Below, piece after piece: positions 6,658 to 8,901 of a stretch of DNA of 8,901 nt. The stretch comes from Haloquadratum sp. J07HQX50 (GTDB lineage: Archaea > Halobacteriota > Halobacteria > Halobacteriales > Haloferacaceae): contig KE356562.1 in the NCBI GenBank assembly GCA_000416005.1, positions 481,253 through 490,153 on the forward strand, read 5' to 3'. A program made the translations under genes and the position numbers. The stretch's first letter is position 1. The number at the start of each line of letters is the position of its first letter. Under the pieces are notes generated by a model that had not been told where the DNA came from, searched no databases, and saw only the letters and a program-made list of their open reading frames with translations.

Positions 6658-7919
6658 GCGCGCACCTCTTCGATGAGTCGTGCTGCCCGCTCATCAGCTG
6701 TTCCCTCTGTTGGTGAGAACTCCTTGGCTTCCGCACTCGCACCATATTCATCAACCGAAATATTCCCTCGAAGGCAGTACTCACGACCGACAACACGCTC
6801 ACGGATTGTGTCAGCAACGACTGCCTTATTCATTGCATCTCGGGCCGCAGATTTTGCATCTTCCATACTCCCTCCATACAGCGTCGATGTGAGTGATCGG
6901 TCTAAGATTGCTGTGACCGCTCCTGTTCCGTCATCAACAATTGCCTTGACTCGCATATCATCCTCACCATCAACTGGCCCGTGAGCGCGACACTCATTGT
7001 TCTGAAGCACACGACCACATTCTGGACAACGCTCGATCAGTCCAGACCCTTCTCTGATCTCTAAGACATTCCCGACGATTTCAATATCAAACGCTCCTCC
7101 AGCCGTAATCGCATCGTCGATCGACATCCGCTCAGGTTCATCATTTACCGCGACGTCACGGTCGAGAGACTCCACAGCAGTGAATTCAGATAAATTAATC
7201 TGTGGGACCCCACGGAACTCCCTGATGTACACATCCTCAAAACGAACACTACGCCCCTCAGCAATACGCTCTCTGGCCTGCCAGTCAGTGAATGGAAGCC
7301 GACCACTCTCATCACCGATAACACCTGAACGAATCATGGTTTCTCCATCACGTCCATCAATCGTCCGACTTTGAGCCTCAAGAATACGCCCCGCGATTAT
7401 CCGACCGCGATTGCCCGGTTGGAGATCGACAATGTCCGATTCGCCACCGATGTTATACGGAACATCCACCAGATCATCCTCCAGCATGACTGACGAAGAC
7501 TGATTCAGATTCAGCTCTGGATTATCTTCCCATTCCCGCACGCCTGCGTTTCCGACTGTGATGGAGTCCCCAGCTGTGAATCCAAAGTCCTCCCAAGCCG
7601 TGTATGAGATGTCGCTCGTTTCGTCTGCTAGACGTCCTTCGATGATGACTTGCTCGTCACCCTGATACTGGATACGACGCTTCCCAGCTGTCAGCACGCG
7701 GGCGGTGACGTTGACTGAGCTATCGCTCATGGTGATTGCGGCGATATCTTTCGACTCTGGAGGAGCGGCGCCTGTATCAGTGTATTTCCGCCGAATACTT
7801 TGCTTTGCTTCCTCAATTGGGACACTATACGCCACGAGATCTTCTAACTCCGCTTTTATATCCTCCGCGTCACGTCCAAGTGCAGAGGCAAGTTCTTTGG
7901 CTTCTTCGTCGATGTTCAT
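6654..7919 (-). CDS. rpa1: Replication protein A, single-stranded DNA-binding protein (RPA1 type)
   Basis: RPA coats single-stranded DNA in replication and repair. From ATG 7919 the protein is 421 residues. Residues 1-46 are a helical segment (EEAKELASALGRD, SVPIEEAKQSIRRKY). Three OB folds follow: about 69-146, 170-250 and 275-402. The third contains an inserted zinc finger with C298, C301, C310 and H313 (C-x2-C-x8-C-x2-H). Typical OB signatures are visible, such as GDESGRLPFTDW and DDGTGAVTAIL. An ATG at 7946 would add nine residues but lies inside the TATA box, so it cannot start a transcript from that promoter; 7919 fits a leaderless mRNA. rpap overlaps the stop by ATGA. Three OB folds with a zinc finger, followed by rpap and rpe, match the rpa1 operon of Haloferax volcanii rather than the shorter RPA3. 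Confidence 0.92.
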   Translation of the reverse strand: MNIDEEAKELASALGRDAEDIKAELEDLVAYSVPIEEAKQSIRRKYTDTGAAPPESKDIAAITMSDSSVNVTARVLTAGKRRIQYQGDEQVIIEGRLADETSDISYTAWEDFGFTAGDSITVGNAGVREWEDNPELNLNQSSSVMLEDDLVDVPYNIGGESDIVDLQPGNRGRIIAGRILEAQSRTIDGRDGETMIRSGVIGDESGRLPFTDWQARERIAEGRSVRFEDVYIREFRGVPQINLSEFTAVESLDRDVAVNDEPERMSIDDAITAGGAFDIEIVGNVLEIREGSGLIERCPECGRVLQNNECRAHGPVDGEDDMRVKAIVDDGTGAVTAILDRSLTSTLYGGSMEDAKSAARDAMNKAVVADTIRERVVGREYCLRGNISVDEYGASAEAKEFSPTEGTADERAARLIEEVRA

Positions 7920-7944
7920 TATATCTAGAGTAGGTCCGAGTATC

Positions 7945-7951
7945 ATAAAAA
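7945..7951 (-). promoter_or_regulatory. TATA box of the rpa-rpap-rpe operon
   Basis: On the minus strand the sequence is TTTTTAT, centred 29 bases before the A of ATG 7919. This is the usual archaeal TATA-to-start distance, so transcription should begin at or within a few bases of the start codon, giving a leaderless or nearly leaderless mRNA. It also decides against the ATG at 7946. Confidence 0.7.
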
Positions 7952-7953
7952 CC

Positions 7954-7967
7954 GTTCCTGAAGGAAC
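7954..7967 (-). promoter_or_regulatory. 14-bp inverted repeat at the upstream edge of the rpa TATA box, possible operator
   Basis: Plus-strand GTTCCT-GA-AGGAAC is a perfect inverted repeat with 6-bp arms and a 2-bp centre. It begins two bases upstream of the TATA box, so it covers the TFB recognition element (BRE) position. A protein bound here would compete with, or recruit, TFB. It also lies about 61 bases upstream of the divergent membrane-protein gene. Confidence 0.45.
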
Positions 7968-7998
7968 CTATATTTCCACCGAAATAGTGCTCGGTAGC

Positions 7999-8006
7999 TT
8001 TTTTTG
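7999..8006 (+). promoter_or_regulatory. Possible TATA element of the AI-2E family gene
   Basis: A run of seven T's (7999-8005) in GCTTTTTTTG is centred about 26 bases before ATG 8028, the distance expected for a leaderless transcript. The sequence lacks the A residues of a good TATA box, so the call is weak. Confidence 0.3.
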
Positions 8007-8027
8007 TACTGCTGTTCGGTGTGCATC

Positions 8028-8901
8028 ATGGCCAGTCGGTTCATCGACCGTATGCGACTCTCATGGACTGTTATCGGGATACTTTTACTCGGAGCAATGT
8101 CGTACATTATTTATTCGTTTATTGGAACAATTGTATTCGGTTTGTTCTTTTATTACGCAACCAGGCCGATCTATCGTCGCCTTCATAATCACCTCCGTCA
8201 AGCCAGCTTGGCTGCTGCTGTCTCATTACTGCTGTTAGCTCTGCCAGCAATGGCGCTTGTGTCATACACCGCAACGATTGTGATTGACGAGGTCATTAAG
8301 CTAACAAACGGGAGCCTCGCTCAATTTTCGTCGGCTCCGGTTTCAGCAGCACAATTGTCTCAGCTAGCCGATATTGAGCAATTGCTCTCAATTGAACCGA
8401 CCGCAATCACCACTGCCCAATTGAGACAGGTCATTAGCTCAATTGCTTCTGCCGGCGATGTGGTTTCTTTCATCGGCGTTGGATTAGTTCACCTCTTCGT
8501 GATGATTGCGCTTGCATTCTATCTTCTTCGCGATGATCACAAACTTTCGCGATGGGTTCGGATGCGGTTTGACGATGATGAGGGTATCTTGGATACATAT
8601 TTGACAGCTGTCGATAACGACTTTACGAACATTTTCTTCGGTAATATACTGAATGCAATTCTTACAGGGACGATCGGGGTCATCTCATACTCAATTTTGA
8701 ATATATTCGCTCCACCCGGTATTGTCATTCCTGCTGCTGCGCTTGTGGGGCTGATTGCTGGAGTTGCCAGTTTAATTCCGGTAGTCGGAATGAAACTGGT
8801 GTACATTCCAGTCGCGCTCTATCTGAGCGTGACTGTGGCCTTGACAACACAGACCGGATGGTGGTTTGTCGGTTCGTTTTTGATTATCTCGCTTATAATC
8901 G
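8028..8901 (+). CDS. AI-2E family (UPF0118) membrane transporter, 3'-truncated
   Basis: Members are integral membrane proteins of about 350 residues; some export autoinducer-2, others act as ion antiporters or have no known substrate. The window holds the first 291 codons, open to the right edge. The start is ATG 8028 (MASRFIDRMRLSW); GTG 8019 and TTG 8004 are in-frame alternatives after the stop at 7995-7997. Hydrophobic segments are visible at about residues 14-44, 59-82, 143-164, 204-250 and from 270. Family-typical features are the FFYYATRPIYRR segment after the first membrane pair, the long outer loop (about 83-140), ALAFYLLRDD, the FFGNILNAILTGTIGVISY segment, and LIAGVASLIPVVGMKLVYIP. 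The loop is rich in Gln-Leu and Ser-Ile pairs. It is divergent from rpa and has no obvious functional link to it. The substrate cannot be told from sequence. Confidence 0.88.
   Translation, partial: MASRFIDRMRLSWTVIGILLLGAMSYIIYSFIGTIVFGLFFYYATRPIYRRLHNHLRQASLAAAVSLLLLALPAMALVSYTATIVIDEVIKLTNGSLAQFSSAPVSAAQLSQLADIEQLLSIEPTAITTAQLRQVISSIASAGDVVSFIGVGLVHLFVMIALAFYLLRDDHKLSRWVRMRFDDDEGILDTYLTAVDNDFTNIFFGNILNAILTGTIGVISYSILNIFAPPGIVIPAAALVGLIAGVASLIPVVGMKLVYIPVALYLSVTVALTTQTGWWFVGSFLIISLII

Noticed and set aside
7705..8238. 177-codon forward open frame over the rpa 5' end and the AI-2E gene
   Set aside because: It runs antisense to rpa and then out of frame in the transporter gene, both of which have clear family motifs.
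8537..8806. 89-codon minus-strand open frame
   Set aside because: It is antisense to the AI-2E family gene, whose forward translation carries the family motifs.
1..8901. CRISPR array, rRNA/tRNA genes, toxin-antitoxin or defence cassette
   Set aside because: I looked for spaced direct repeats, cloverleaf folds and small paired genes and saw none; the only tandem repeat is the coding GGTTCC array in rpap.

Overview
The window looks like chromosomal DNA from a haloarchaeon. The protein families are archaeal (transcription factor S, archaeal NAC, archaeal TrmI, RPA with its associated proteins) and the proteins are strongly acidic. The DNA is less GC-rich than in most haloarchaea, and there is a long non-coding stretch that seems to hold decayed gene pieces. 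Both points suit a Haloquadratum-like organism; this is inference from composition and style, not a database match.

Layout. Positions 2-124 (+) are the 3' end of a transcription factor S gene. Positions 203-754 (+) are an unrecognised 183-residue protein. It meets, stop codon to stop codon, a two-gene operon on the minus strand: nac (1493-1887), then trmI (751-1488). nac carries an apparent single-base deletion near 1706-1708 that disconnects its UBA domain. Positions 1888-2759 hold no intact gene. They contain a fragment resembling the N-terminus of methylmalonyl-CoA mutase, a hairpin like the right end of an IS200/IS605-type element, and short possible gene remnants. Positions 2760-4228 (+) are menE, also broken by an apparent single-base deletion near 3420.

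Positions 4266-7919 (-) form a tight operon, rpa - rpap - rpe: a single-stranded DNA-binding protein with three OB folds and a zinc finger, its associated protein, and a calcineurin-like phosphoesterase. rpa and rpap overlap by an ATGA, and rpap and rpe are 4 bases apart. The order matches the rpa1-rpap1-rpe operon known from Haloferax volcanii. Its promoter is clear: a TTTTTAT TATA box 29 bases before the ATG, implying a leaderless mRNA, with a 14-bp inverted repeat against its upstream edge. Divergent from it, 8028 to the end (+) encodes the start of an AI-2E family membrane protein cut by the window edge.

Functionally the window is mostly housekeeping: transcript cleavage, co-translational chaperoning, tRNA methylation, menaquinone synthesis and DNA replication/repair. 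I found no CRISPR array, RNA gene, intact mobile element or clear defence system. The points most worth a second look are the two single-base lesions in otherwise well-preserved genes, the repeat-expanded acidic linker of RPAP, the likely operator at the rpa promoter, and the missing catalytic lysine of MenE.
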